A stretch of DNA of 64,000 nucleotides from Heterodera schachtii (Eukaryota > Nematoda > Chromadorea > Rhabditida > Heteroderidae). Below the pieces are notes generated by a model. The model saw only the letters and a program-made list of their open reading frames with translations. It did not search any database and was not told the origin of the DNA. Location: positions 848,342 through 912,341 of the forward strand of contig SIJG01000029.1 in assembly GCA_023374025.1 (NCBI GenBank), read 5' to 3'. Numbering within the stretch: position 1 is the stretch's first letter; each line of letters opens with the position of its first letter. Positions 12,863-25,008 of the stretch are shown here, piece by piece. A program made the translations under genes and the position numbers.

Positions 12863-13238
12863 ATGTTTTATGGGTACACACAAAACGGATTTGATCTTCA
12901 AATTTGCACATCACTTTTACCCAATGTTTTATTCGACAAGCTCATCATAAATGTATGCGGCAAAGCCGCCCAACTTGATAAAAACCAAGCTATCCGAATT
13001 GGTTTAAGCAGAAATTGTTGTGACAGAATGATGGGAAACTTCACTTACAATTAGACATTTTCAATTACTTAAGAAAATTAGGGTCACAATACAGTTGAAA
13101 ATCGGGGTTTATGGGGAAACCAATCTTGGTGCATTCGAGAACAAAGCCAACTTTACCAGCGAAAACTTGGCTTCGTGTGTCATACCCGTGTCCGGGGGAG
13201 AAGTTGCTCCCACACCGTTCAAATTATTAATGGACTAA
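12863..13238 (+). CDS. Possible small two-exon gene, unrecognised
   Basis: There are two protein-like open segments just downstream of ASF1. The first starts with ATG at 12863. A GTATGC donor at 12952 and a TACAG acceptor ending at 13094 would join it in phase 0 to 13095-13238, ending in TAA, for about 77 residues. The second segment (with GVYGETNLGAFENK) has balanced composition unlike the surrounding AT-rich DNA. There is no signal peptide and no recognised domain. It could also be the 3' untranslated region of ASF1 or a decayed gene copy. No function is proposed. Confidence 0.25.
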
Positions 13239-13749
13239 TCTAGTAGTCAAATAAAAAATTAAGCGTTAAAATATTCCCATGGCGAGTAGAAAGAACTTTT
13301 AACTACATAATTTTCCGGCAACGGGCCTGACACATTGTTTACATGAATTCAATGAAAACCAGGGTAAGCAAATCACAGAATGAGGGAATCAGTCGGCTAC
13401 GATTATCTAATTGAAACAGACCCGGTGAAACAATGAAAAGCAATAATTCAATTGTTTACAAAGCTTTTTGGGCTTTATGTGCTTAAAATTGCACAAGATG
13501 AAAAGAGTACATTCTGACCATGATTCTTAGAATTGAAAAGTGAAAAACAAAAATCGGCACTTTTTAGAATATATGCAAGGCAAAAACTAACTGAATTTTA
13601 ACGTTTAACCAAAAAATCCTTTTCTTGTCCTTTAAAAATTACATTTTCATTTTTGTCCCTGCATATTTAAAGAACAATTGGTGAAATGGGAGGGAAGAGA
13701 AAGTGAGCTTGTCATTGTAATAACACAGCAATGCCATTGCCATAATTCC
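13239..13749. other. Intergenic, AT-rich
   Basis: AT-rich spacer between the ASF1 side and the 3' end of the receptor gene on the other strand. No open frame, repeat or RNA gene could be supported. Confidence 0.5.
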
Positions 13750-16700
13750 TCAGTGTCGTGGCTGCTCGTACCCATACTCATCCGGACGCACATTGCTGCC
13801 TAATGCCACCGGTGGGTATGGGGTGCTCTGATGCTGTGCGGGCGCGCCGTTGCTCGCCCCGTTGTTCAACACCAATTTTGACTGTGGCGTAGTCAGAAGC
13901 TCGCCCGGCTGATGCAATAGTCCGCTCGAAAGGTGGCCACTCTGATTGTGAGTGCCACCCACGGGCAAAATGGAGATTGGGCCCAGGGAATTGTCTCCGG
14001 TGTTTTCGAGTTCCGCGTCCATGTCAGCCTCCACCGTTCGGCGGTAAATTGGATTCTCAAAATGAAGTGCAGAAAACTGACGCGGTTGGCGACGGTAGAA
14101 AGTGTATGCCTTTAATGGGGAAAAAATAAGGCGCAAATTGAGCAAATTCGTTACCAGCACAAAAAGGACACCCAGAAAAATGAAGGCGAACATGTAGGAG
14201 AAGGAGCTTTGGCCATAGTGTTTACTTTGTTGGACTAAATTGGGCACAAAATTGGATGAGAAACAGACAAAAGCTGATAATGAAGGGGACCTCACCCCGC
14301 GCGTTTACCCCGAAAAATTAAAATACTTTTAAAAAAAAAATTATTTGAAAAACGGCGGGGTAAACGGGGGAGAAACTTTGTGCACCAGACAATGAGACAT
14401 TTACTGACAGAAGACAGTCGACTCGGAAAGGACCGCAGTTGTTGACACGCACATTGAACTGTTGTTCAAATCGACACGGAAACCAATGTCACAGGCGCAG
14501 GAGTAAGGCAGTCCCTTGAGTCGGATTTCGGCATTTTTGGTAGGTTTCTCTTAAAAATGCCGTTCGAGGAGTCAATTACAATAGTAAGTTAAAAACATCA
14601 TTTAGATCGGGAAATAACAAACGATATAATGCTCTAGGCAAGCAAAGGTGGTCGCAGTCGCGCTCCTCGCATTTATTTTGCAGAACGGGCTGCGCTTGTT
14701 TGTGGTACACTCGGACAGTCATTGGACCGCTCACGCCGCGCAACACCTCAACCATAAAAAATGAAAGTGGCGACAACAAAAAGATCAAAAGAATGATCGA
14801 GAAGTAAATGACCACCTGTCGGAAGTCCTTCCCGTGGAACTTGTTGACGGACAACACACCCTCGTGGTCCCAGTCGGTCCAATAAAGGCGTTCCTCAAAT
14901 ACGGCCAAAGAAAAGGGGTGGCGAACGTGCTGATGGGAATGGAGGATGACGCGAACATGTTCACCTGCAGAAGCGAGAAACAAAACACGTAAAAGTTAAT
15001 CTTTCATTGTTTTGGAAAAGACTCGCCCCAATAATCGCAAGTGTTGATTTGTTTCGTTTTCGCGTCCGCCCAATACACGCGTTTGTCCAAAATGTCCAAT
15101 GCCAAACCGTTTGGCCATTTTATCGCGTTGCCTTGTACAATAATCTGTGACAAAAAAGCAATCAAGGCCACTATTAATAAGTGTATAAAAAAGGTCACCT
15201 GTCTGTCATCGCCATTCATTCCAGCGCGCTCAATTCGCGCATTCGAACCCCAATCGGTCCAAAAGATCAGACCAGCGGATGGGTCCACGGCAATTGCTCT
15301 CGGCTCGTCCAAACCCTTGTCGAAAAGCACTTTCCGTTTGTTTCTGCGCAAATCATAGACATTTATCTGAAAAAGACTGTCATCAAATGAAAAGTTTCTG
15401 GTTTATGACAGTGTCCAGTCCGGTGTCCGTCCAAAACAGCAGCCCATGCACCCAATCGACGGCAAGTCCATCCGGCGTAGTGACATTGTCCTTTATGACG
15501 GTCAGATTGGGGCTCTTCTCGCCACAAATGCTGTTGATGCTTTCCAGCATTGCGTGGTTCCCAGGGGTACTGTTGACACCCGCACAAATCATTATCTGGG
15601 AAATGAACGGTCAAGCTTTGCCATTAAGCTAATTAGAAATTAAACTGATACATTGCATCTTGAAATTAGTGCCGACCTGTTCCTTGCTGACATCCGACCA
15701 CACCAAAGTGTTCTGGTTGTGCCAATAGTCAAGTGCCACTGCCGACTCCAACTTGTTGATCAGTGGATGATATTTGTTGGTGGTGATGTCAAACTGACGA
15801 ATAGCCGCACGGTTGGCCAACAGCAGCAACGGGTCCGGTCCAATCGCACGACATTTGTGCATTACGGGTTTGTCCGAGTCAGAGTTGACCAATTGGTAGC
15901 CTGGGTAGCAACTGCAATGGTAACTGCCCGGAAGGTTTGTGCAAATTTGGTCACACGCCCCAGGCTGTTCGCACTCGTTGATGTCTGATAAGTAGATGCA
16001 TGCCGTCAGACACAAGCATTATTTTTTTTATCAATTGTGCACCTTCACAAAAGCCGGGCTGATTGTCCGCGATTATGCTGGCATTGTAACCCTTGGCGCA
16101 GTAGTACAGCATTCCATGTGTGGCCATCTTCCGGGAAATGCACGGGTCATTCTGATCCCCAGTCAACTTGCATGATTCTGCACAGATTAAGGGAAAAATT
16201 CACCAAAATGGCGTTTGATAGAGTGGACGGATCCTGCCAGGGTTTTTCTGTGATCCTGACCAAGGGTGTGCATAGCCAGAGGACTGACAATGAGGGGGCT
16301 ATATCTTACCTCGCGTAACCGAATACTTTTAAAATTAAAAATGGGAATTTTTGAAAACATCCTAATCATTTTTCCGCCGGACCCTACAATTTTCAAATTT
16401 CATTGAGAAACCTAATCCGCAATATTCGAAATTAAAGAAACCAATTTAGGGCTGAATCTACAAATAATATTAAATGGATAGGTTCCAAAAAATCATATAA
16501 AGTCAGCAAAGTTAATGCCTTTGACTGACTTATTTCCTGGTTGCAAAGGCCCTTCTTGGCACATTCGTTGGACGAATAGCCATTGCACAGATCAAGGTAT
16601 TTTATGCAGCGTGACTTCTCTCCGGGACAGGTGAACTCGTCCAATTTGCACTTTTCCTCCGTCCCTTTGTCATTGTTGGGACAATTTGCCTCGTCCGACC

Positions 16701-18350
16701 CATCCGCGCAGTCCTCCGATCGGTCGCACCACAATTCCTCGTCAATGCAACTCTTTCCGTCAGCGCACGCCTTCTCTTTCGGTTTACACTGAATCCGTGT
16801 GCAGTTGTGCTCATCACTCCCATCGAAACAGTCCTCGTCACCGTCGCATTGCCAAAAACTGCTGATGCATTGGGAACGGGAGGCACACGCAAACTCCTGG
16901 ACAAAGTGCAGAAAAAGACAATTGAATTGGGAAAAGGGCAAAGACGTTGAAACAAACATGGTCCTTGCAGTGCACTTCCTGTTGAGCAGTAACCCCTTCG
17001 CAGTCCGTTTCATCCGAGTGGTCAGGACAGTCCTTAACAAAACCAAAAACATTTTTTGTCCTTAAGTCATTCACCCATCGCCTGATTTTATTTCGACTTT
17101 TACCTGTCAAAGAATTTTTTTTGCATTACTTAGCTATCAAAACACATATAAAAATTGAAATTAGGTTTGATAAACAAATTTCTAAATTCCAACATTAAAT
17201 TACCGGTTCGCCATCGCATTTCCATTTGTTGGGAATGCAGAAAGTCGACGATTTGCACTAAAAAATTGTAAGTTTGCATCTTCAGGTGGACTCTTCGCGT
17301 GATGACCTTGAACTTGTCAACAGAACCGCACGTGTCCACCTTGCAGTTGTTTTCGTCACTTCCATCCATACAGTCACTGTCCCCATCACAGCGCCAACTT
17401 TTGTAAATGCATTGACCAGAATCGCACCTTGAGAATCAATTGGAGTAAAATGAATTGATTAATGAGTGATTCACCGAAACTCAGAGTCCTTTTCACATTC
17501 AGGCTTCGTTTCTTTAGCTGTACAATTTGCTTCGTCTTTCATGTCCAAACAGTCAGCCTAAATGAAAGCAGAACAATTGACCCTATTCCTCTAATATTAG
17601 TCGAGAATTACCTGCCCATCGCATACCCATTCGATTGGAATGCACGAAGTCGCAGAATGCAAGTCAAAGCCTTTGCACTCAAAGTGTTTCTCGTCACATT
17701 TAAGCTCTGAAATATCAAAAACAGAAATCTGACAAATTTGAAAAAGAGTCATGTGCAGAAAGGCCGATCAGAGAAAAGAATAACAAAAAAGAATTGTGGT
17801 CGACGAATTTTCGTCAGTTACTCACTTCCTTCGCAGTTCAACTCGTCGTCCTTCTCCACACAGTCGGCCTCCCCGTCGCAAACCCATTTCTTTGGGATGC
17901 ACGTGTGGGTGAAACCGGTGCGGGCCAAGTGGTTGAGCCAAGAGTTGTCATTTGCATTCCGTTGCACTGACTGTGTGTTTTTGCATTCGTATTCACTTTC
18001 AGAGCATCGTTTTTGAGGAGTCTCTGCACAAATAAACAGAAAAGTCCAACGAAACCATTAGGTATAAAATGCACCGCAGTTCTTCTCGTCCTGCCCATCC
18101 GAACAATCATTCTCCTGGTCGCACACCCACGAACGAGGGATGCAACGCTGCGTTGCACGACAAAGGAACATATTTAAGGGACATGTGCGATCAGCTTAAA
18201 GCGGCACAAGAGAAGTGAGGCAATTGGGACAACAGGGGGACTACCCGAAGTGACTGCTGACTGCGGTTGGTCAAGACGATGATTGGCAAAGCTTAATGGG
18301 CAACCGAACGGAAGCGACAGCAAAAGAAAAGTCAATTTAAGGTAGGGCAT
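13750..18350 (-). CDS. rme-2: LDL-receptor-family yolk receptor (RME-2/VLDLR type)
   Basis: Membrane receptor expected to take up lipoprotein or yolk by clathrin-mediated endocytosis. About 19 exons read on the minus strand. ATG at 18350 opens a signal peptide ([15 protein letters not shown]). Next come LDL-receptor class A modules with the C-D-x4-D-x-x-D-x-S-D-E acidic signature (about 18194-18075, 18025-17826, 17705-17475, 17428-17290, 17262-16960 and 16900-16540). They are followed by an EGF module (16180-16060), a calcium-binding EGF starting D-I-N-E-C (near 15985), and one YWTD propeller (about 15900-14680) with blades such as LFWTD, IFWTD, VYWAD and LYWTD. A last EGF (C-x4-C-D-H-L-C) precedes a transmembrane helix (exon 14234-14155) and a cytoplasmic tail. 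The tail carries FENPIY, a FxNPxY endocytosis signal. The single propeller and short length argue for RME-2 rather than the giant LRP1/LRP2. The junction between about 14405 and 14234 needs a weak donor. Confidence 0.85.
14292..14372. repeat. Inverted repeat in receptor intron
   Basis: The arms contain GTTTACCCCG and its complement CGGGGTAAAC, each extended by C- or G-rich bases. They are separated by an A/T-rich loop of about 40 bases. The repeat lies in the intron just upstream of the transmembrane exon of the receptor gene. It could fold into a hairpin or be the remnant of a small palindromic element. Confidence 0.5.
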
Positions 18351-18979
18351 ATCGCATAAGTTAATTTCTTTTTCTGTAATAATCATTCATATACCATAAT
18401 TAAATTTAAAAATTAATCTTGTTTAGATAAAATTTCAAATATTGCAAGCAACAAAAATTAAATGGGGAATAATACCAACGAATAGATAACAAATGGATGG
18501 GCAATAAATGGATGACACAAACACAAACCGTTGCTTATAAAAAAAATGATGAATAATCAATTTTTTCACCAATTGAAAGCGAAGTTCTATCAGCAATAAA
18601 ACGTTCGAACAAAGGAATCACAGGGGCTTTATTTTTGCGTGCAAATACCATTCGTTTAAAATTTAAACGTGGCTTTCGTTTCCCCATATGTTTATCCAAA
18701 TCGAGATTTCAATTAGGTACCACTAATTACGAAATTAAATTTGTTTACCTTAATTATTTTCAAATAAACATAAAGCCAAATTAATTCTCAAATTTTTTTG
18801 TTTTGCCCTCTTTAGCCTGGTTTTACATTACCATTTTACGGATCCATGTTTTTGGCTTTTTTCATGCATTCCTAAGGAAATGACTTTTGTGGATTTTCTA
18901 ATTGGTTCCAACAAAATTTTAATGATAACGCATTACATCAACAACAAAAAGGATCGTCAAAAATGGTATCTCATACATC
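18351..18979. other. AT-rich upstream region of the yolk receptor
   Basis: AT-rich DNA between the receptor start (minus strand) and the RPS16 stop. It probably contains the receptor promoter. No coding exon, tRNA or repeat family was recognised. Confidence 0.5.
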
Positions 18980-19788
18980 TTAACGGTAAGACTTCTGGTA
19001 GCGAGCACGAGCTCCAGGTCCTCCAAACTTCTTCGGCTCGTGGCGCCGAGGGTCGGCCACCAACAAATTGCGGTCGTAGGCGACAAATTGCTCTTTCAGC
19101 TCCTTCTTGCTTTGTTCATCGACATTCTTCTGATAGAAAGCCACCACCGATTTGGCAAGTGCTTGACGAACAGCATAAATTTGTGCAACGTGTCCACCGC
19201 CTTTGACGCGAATTCGTATGTCAATGCCTGCAAATTTGTCTTTGCCCACAATTAGAATTGGCTCTTGAAGTTTGATGCGCAGAATTTCTGGCTGAATAAA
19301 CTCCAAAGGACGTCCATTGACCTGAATGTTTAATTGAGAAAACTGCATGGGAGAATGTATAACATATTGGTAAAATGTAGAAAAAGCGGTAACAAATTCG
19401 GTAATACACTGGTTAAAAAGTCTTGACTCGTTTCTATTTTTTGCTTGTAAAAGAGAATTTAATATTGTTTTTTTTCAACTGAAAGTATTATATAACATTG
19501 TCACAATAAATGAGCCCCTTTAAACAATTCCAATTAGCAAAACATTTCTGAAATTTTACATTTGAGAAAAATAGTTTCAGTGTATTAAACGCATAAATTT
19601 AAAACTGAAATCCTAATCGACTAAAACTAGCCGAAAAAGCACAGAAAATACAATACCCAACATGGGCAAAGAATAACCTTTATCAAGCCTTTGCCCTTCT
19701 TCGCGAATGCAACGGCAGTCGCTGTCTTTTTCCGACCAAAAACTTGCACGGGTTGTTGAACAATCTGAGGCTTCTCAATTGCAGCCAT
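18980..19788 (-). CDS. rps-16: 40S ribosomal protein S16 (uS9)
   Basis: Small-subunit ribosomal protein of the S9/S16 family, whose C-terminal tail reaches the P-site tRNA. Two exons: 19788-19678 (37 codons, ending G-L-I-K) and 19321-18980 (114 codons including the stop), in phase 0 across a 356-base intron. The product is 150 residues; animal S16 is about 146. Conserved stretches include [13 protein letters not shown], the KVNGRPLE segment, the [12 protein letters not shown] helix, and the basic end [21 protein letters not shown] with its final K-S-Y-R. Its start lies 171 bases from the stop of RPC8 on the same strand, so the two may share a transcript. Confidence 0.97.
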
Positions 19789-19959
19789 ACTTTTAATAGT
19801 TTCTTGATTAAATCAAAGGCATTAAGTAAATGAAAAAAAATTGAAATATGAAATGAGTTAATTAACATAAATGCATCCATTCATTCACCATGGTAAATTT
19901 TTAAAAAAGAACCCGTTAGAACAAATAAAACAATAACAAAATCTTCAACTCGTTTGTTA

Positions 19960-21114
19960 CTATTCATCTTCGCTTGGATCATTTGCTTCCTGTTTCAATT
20001 CACTTGCGCACTGCGGTTCCCACCATGCCACACAACCCAAGCCCATATCGAACATCGAAGCCTGAAAAGGTTGGATAATATGAAAAGCAGAAGATATTAA
20101 CCTCAATCGTCATAGCTTTGGTGGCTTCTGGAGGAGCGCCCGGTTCGACATTTTGATACTTAACGCTTATCACCTTAAATCTGTAAGAAAAATAAGACCC
20201 AAAAAGCAAAAAAGGTAAGGCCTTACATAGCCATCTTACAGAATTATTCTTGTCAATAGCTTATCTACACCGCCGGACTATTTCTTTATGTTGAATGTGC
20301 CGCGCATATTTTTTTGTTGTTGTTGATTTTACACCAAAATAGTTTTAGAAGCATTTGAGGATAATTTCTTACAATTTGAGACCGGGAAGAGGGGGGGGGG
20401 GGGTTGGGGGTGGTCCCGGCGGAGCTGATAGACGCGCTGGGAAAAAATGAATGTCTAGCACACGCGGAAAAATTAGAAAAATTCAAATCATTGCTATACC
20501 AAAAAACAATAACAAACCTTACGCGTTTTCCCGGATCCATATAGAATGGCGTGATATCACCATTTTCATTTTGATACTCCCATCTCCAAACTTGAACAGA
20601 CTCATCACTAAAACAAAAAAATGTTAGAACATTAGACAATAATGTTTAAAATAAAATAAATACAATTTAGAAACTGCAGGCAATTTGTCTGGCGCAACTG
20701 TTATGTCGCTGAAAAACTGCATACTGATTGTGATCCCTTCCTGGTTCGAGCGCAGTATATTGCCCTCAAGAATTTCATTTATCATTGGTTGAAAAACCAC
20801 ATAACGGAATAGGACAGGCGTATGCGTTGATGCGTCACCGGGCTACAAAATAAAATTGTTTAACTTAATAAAGAAACAAAAACCAATATGTAAGAAGCGC
20901 CGTATTTTTTAAAGTCGTAAAAAGTAATGCACAGCCCGACATTTGGTATAACCTGAATACTCTTTGACCTGTAACATGATACATTTAAATTCAAAGTACA
21001 TACGTAATTAGCAAATTGACGATTTAAACGCTCCACCAACGCCTCAGTAAAATCTCTACCAAGGGCAGTAGGCTCAATTTTAACCGTGTGTTTGAGAATA
21101 CTAAGAACAAACAT
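19960..21114 (-). CDS. POLR3H: RNA polymerase III subunit RPC8 (POLR3H/Rpc25)
   Basis: RPB7-like stalk subunit of RNA polymerase III, acting in the nucleus in transcription of tRNA and 5S rRNA genes. Six exons in phase: 21114-21004, 20952-20884, 20842-20664, 20607-20518, 20180-20102 and 20061-19960, giving 209 residues (human 204). The N-terminal tip starts M-F-V-L and contains P-N-V-G-L-C-I-T-F-Y-D. The middle has a G-D-A-S-T-H-T-P-V segment followed by F-R-Y-V-V-F-Q-P. The C-terminal OB domain holds VQVWRWEY, a Y-M-D-P-G-K-R-V-R-F stretch, and the late GLGCVAWWEP motif. A long G run (20391-20403) lies in intron 4. The gene diverges from CCT1 across a 264-base gap. Confidence 0.93.
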
Positions 21115-21378
21115 CCTAAACGTAGTGAAGATGAAAAAAAAAACAAGATAGAGATTTTTAAAACATAATGCCAAATTTAAAATTTTCGACCAGGCTAATT
21201 TTTTGAGAGGAGTAGGTAAATCCTATTTTTTGACAACAGATACCTACATAGGTAGGTACATAGGTATGTGCTTTGTGCAACTTTTTTTGTAGTTTTCGAC
21301 GACTATTGTCATATTTCATATAAATTTAAGAAATTTTCTTCACCTTCAATTAAATTTTCCGTTTTGACAATTCGTTAA
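21115..21378. promoter_or_regulatory. Divergent promoter region, RPC8 and CCT1
   Basis: Only 264 bases separate the start codons of two housekeeping genes pointing away from each other, so both promoters and 5' untranslated regions must lie here or overlap the genes. The sequence contains three direct repeats of the type TACATAGGTA (21243-21268). No TATA box could be assigned. Confidence 0.5.
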
Positions 21379-23691
21379 ATGGCGAGCCCTGGCGATGCCT
21401 TACTTGCCCTGCAAGGGAAACGAACAACGGGGCAGTCAATTAGGATCACAGAATGGTTCGTCATTAATAATCATCCGAGACCATAAACTTGACAATCACT
21501 TTATTATAGTAATGACTGCAGTTGCAATTGCCAATGTTGTTAAATCTTCTTTGGGGCCCGTTGGATTGGACAAAATGCTTGTGGATGATGTCGGCGTAAG
21601 TTTAGTAACAAAGAACGGCGGTAAATCCCTAATTGTTCATTTTCATAGGATGTTACGGTGACTAATGATGGCGCGACTATTTTGAAATTACTGGAAGTTG
21701 AACATCCCGCAGGAAAAATACTCGTTGATCTTGCTCAACTCCAAGATGAAGAGGTGAATATGTTCTTAGAAACTATGTTATGCCCGGGTTTATCTCAGTT
21801 TTGGAATTTCAAAAATTCAACATTTTCCAAGGTTGGCGATGGAACAACCACAGTCGTCATTATTGCCGCTGAATTGCTAAAAGCAGCTGATGAATTGGTC
21901 CGGAAGAAGATCCACCCAACGAACATCATTAACGGCTATCGCTTGGCCTGCAAAGAAGCTGTCCGCTACATGACCGAGAACCTTTCCTTCCCTGTTGAAG
22001 AGCTTGACCGTGCCAGTCTTATTCGTGCTGCTAAGACATCGATGTCTTCAAAGTTGATTGGATCGTTAGTTGTTTTACTAGTACGCGAGATTTGCAACAA
22101 TATGACTTTAAGGGAGTCAGACTTTTTTGCCGAACTTTGTGTCGATGCAACATTGGCAGTTAAACGGACTGACAAGGCAGGAAGAGTGAGCTATCCAATC
22201 AATTCGGTAAATGTGTTGAAAGCTCATGGGAAATCGAGCAAAGAAAGTCAATTGATCAGTGGATATGCATTGAACTGCACACGAGCCAGTGACGGTATTC
22301 TGCTTCCATTAATTTAAACGGATTCTATCTTATTACCATTTACAAAATTGCCTTTTTTCTGTCTAGCGATGCCACGGAAAATTTTGAATGCAAAAATCGC
22401 GTGTTTGGACTTTTCGCTTCAAAAAGCGAAGATGCACTTGGGCATTTCTATTATTGTCGAGGACCCAGAAAAATTGGAAGCAATTCGAAGGGAGTGAGTA
22501 AAAGCAATAGATGGAACAACTTTGGTCCTGGGAGGGCTAATACTTTGTTTAAATAATTGACAATGAATAAAATTTTATAGAAAAAAAATTGACTAAAAGG
22601 AAACATGAACTCCAAGTTCCCAATAGATGAATTTTGCGCATTTAATCCGTTAAGGGAATTGGACATCACAAAACGCCGCGTTGAAAAAATAATTAAATCG
22701 GGTGCCAACGTTGTTCTGACTACCGGCGGCATCGACGACCTTTGTCTGAAAGAATTTGTTGAGGCTGGTGCGATCGGAGTGCGTCGCTGTAAAAAGGCGG
22801 ACTTGAAGCGCATAGCGAAAGCAACCGGAGGTATCCTTGATCAGTAAAAACGGAAGAATTGCCCGTTTAGCGACATTGACCGCCTCATTGGCCACTTTGG
22901 AGGGTGATGAGCAATTTGATGCGTCACTGCTCGGCAGTGCCGACGAAGTCGTACAGACTCGCATTTCAGACGACGAATTAATTTTGATCAAAGGAACGAA
23001 GTTGAAATCGGCTGCTTCCATCATTCTGCGGTAGATTAGATATTCATTTGTTTTAATAATTGAATCCCTATTTAGTGGGGCCAATGACATGATGTTGGAA
23101 GAGATGGAGCGCAGTGTTCATGATGTTCTTTCTGTTGTCAAACGAGTTCTCGAAGGCAAGAAACTTGTTGTTGGCGGTGGTGCTGTCGAGACAGCATTGA
23201 ACGTTTATTTGGAGAATTTTGCATTGAATTTGGTCAGTGAAAATAGTGTATTGCCCTGCAACATACTGTATTAAATAATTGTTCAAGACTAGCCGTGAAC
23301 AACTCGCCGTGGCCGCTTTTGCCGATTCATTGCTGGTCATCCCAAAAACTCTGGCCACAAATGCGGCACAGGATGCCATTTCTCTGCTTGCCAAACTGCG
23401 TGCCTTCCATAATCGCAGTCAAACCGACAAAAAGTTCGAGCATATGAAATGGTCATTTTGCTTTTAATTAATTTTTTTTATCTATGTTATTCGATTTTGA
23501 GGTCTGGTCTTGATTTGGAGGAAGGCGCTGTGGCACAGAATCGTGACGCCGGTGTTTTTGAACCGCTTATCAGCAAAGTGAAAAGTCTCAAGTTCGCAAC
23601 GGAGGCGGCAATCACAATCTTGCGCATTGATGACTTGATCAAACTGGACAAAATCGAAAAGAAACCGCACGACGAAGACGAATGTGAATGA
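21379..23691 (+). CDS. cct-1: Chaperonin TCP-1 subunit alpha (CCT1)
   Basis: Subunit of the cytosolic TRiC/CCT chaperonin that folds actin and tubulin using ATP. About 11 exons were read; the stop is at 23689-23691. Group II chaperonin signatures are present: [29 protein letters not shown], the ATP-binding [53 protein letters not shown] and the C-terminal [17 protein letters not shown]. Subunit alpha is chosen over the other seven because of the H-P-A-G-K and [16 protein letters not shown] segments. Exon 1 (to about 21456) encodes R-T-T-G-Q-S-I-R and then appears one base out of phase with exon 2 (V-M-T-A-V), so either a base is wrong or the splice is unusual. The acidic C-terminus is shorter than in human. 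Confidence 0.95.
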
Positions 23692-23950
23692 ATGAAGGGA
23701 TTTGATGACCTGTTTTGGCCTTTGGTCATCAGCTCATTGTTTTACGCCGTTGTTGGAATTTATGGCGCTTAAATCTCCGCTGCGAATGTTTTGTTTGCTT
23801 CCATTATGCTTTTTAGTTTTTGCAACGATCAATAACAAATGTTTGAAATCAAAATAAATATTCATTCGAATGCTATTTATTGCACAAATACCTTAAAAAT
23901 TAGTAAAAGGGAAGAACTAATTTCACGCCATTTTAAGACCATTGTCCGTT

Positions 23951-24615
23951 ATGGTATGTGAGAAATGTAAGTTAATGGGGCTGCCTTGTTTTTTTAATAT
24001 TTTTATTCATAGGCACTAAGAAACTCTCAAAGTTAGCTACTGTCCATGTGGAAAAAAGTGACCAAACTGCGAAACGAGTGACAAATGAAAACAAATTGTT
24101 GAGTTCGAAACAAAAGTGAGTTTTATCTGACAGAGAGAAATATTTGTTGAGAAAATGGCTTAGAATGTTAAATGTGACAGGGTTTCTTTTTAGTTATAAA
24201 ACTTAAGCGCAAAAGCTATGGTGTTCATGTGGGAACTAATTTTATTCTGTTTTCCCGTGTTTATTTATTTATTTTTAATAGATAATTTACATAAAAGGGA
24301 GAGGTCCATATTTTTGTTCATTTCTAATGTTGAACTTTCTTTTCAGATTCAAACCTGCAAGTGAGGAGTTTAAGAAATGCAGAATCTGCAATAAGATGAC
24401 GCACCATATTTCAGCGTATTATTGTCAAGGTTTGGGATTTTTAACTGAAATTTTGTTTTTCTTTTTACCTAGCAAAAATATAGTTTTAACTAATTTGTTA
24501 CATTAGTATTTTGATTGTTTCTATGTTTTCAGACTGCTCGTATCAGAAAGGCATTTGTCCGATGTGCGGGAGAAAACAAATTGAGACAGCAAAATACAGA
24601 CAAAGTCTGACATAA
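23951..24615 (+). CDS. CRIPT: Cysteine-rich PDZ-binding protein CRIPT
   Basis: Small zinc-binding protein. In mammals it binds the third PDZ domain of PSD-95; it is also linked to the minor spliceosome. Four exons: 23951-23966, 24013-24115, 24347-24429 and 24533-24615, in phase, giving 94 residues (human 101). Cys pairs are in the family order: C-E-K-C at the start, C-R-I-C, Y-Y-C-Q-D-C, and C-P-M-C-G-R-K near the end. The first exon is only 16 bases and splits the second Cys codon of the first pair. The gene sits 259 bases after the CCT1 stop on the same strand, typical nematode operon spacing. Missed by simple ORF scans because every exon is short. Confidence 0.93.
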
Positions 24616-25008
24616 ACTTGTTTCTGATACCTATTCAAACGATCACAAAAGTGTAAATTTGGAAATTGATAATTTGTATAGATTTGAAATCGCAAATTTT
24701 CGTTAGTTCTTTTGTTAGTAGGGACTCTCACAATCAGTATTTTTGTCATATTGGTAAAATATTTGTTTCGCGCGATTGGAAACGGATGTTAATTTCTGAA
24801 AAAAAAAACAATTTCATGTTTTAAATGTTGTTTAAAAAACAGTAATTTACTGGAGAAATACTTTCGAAGCGAATGCTTTTTTTAAAATAACTTTTGGTCT
24901 CTGATTATCCATTTTTCGGTTAGCAAAATTCTTTATTTTGATCGACAAAATCATTTTTTTTTATATTCAATTTTAAAAATATTGTTATTCTTTCACTTCA
25001 ATTTAGAA
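24616..25008. other. Intercistronic spacer, CRIPT to V-ATPase H
   Basis: AT-rich spacer of 393 bases without a gene. It ends in ATTTAG three bases before the ATG of the next gene, a good candidate for a trans-splice acceptor. Confidence 0.5.
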
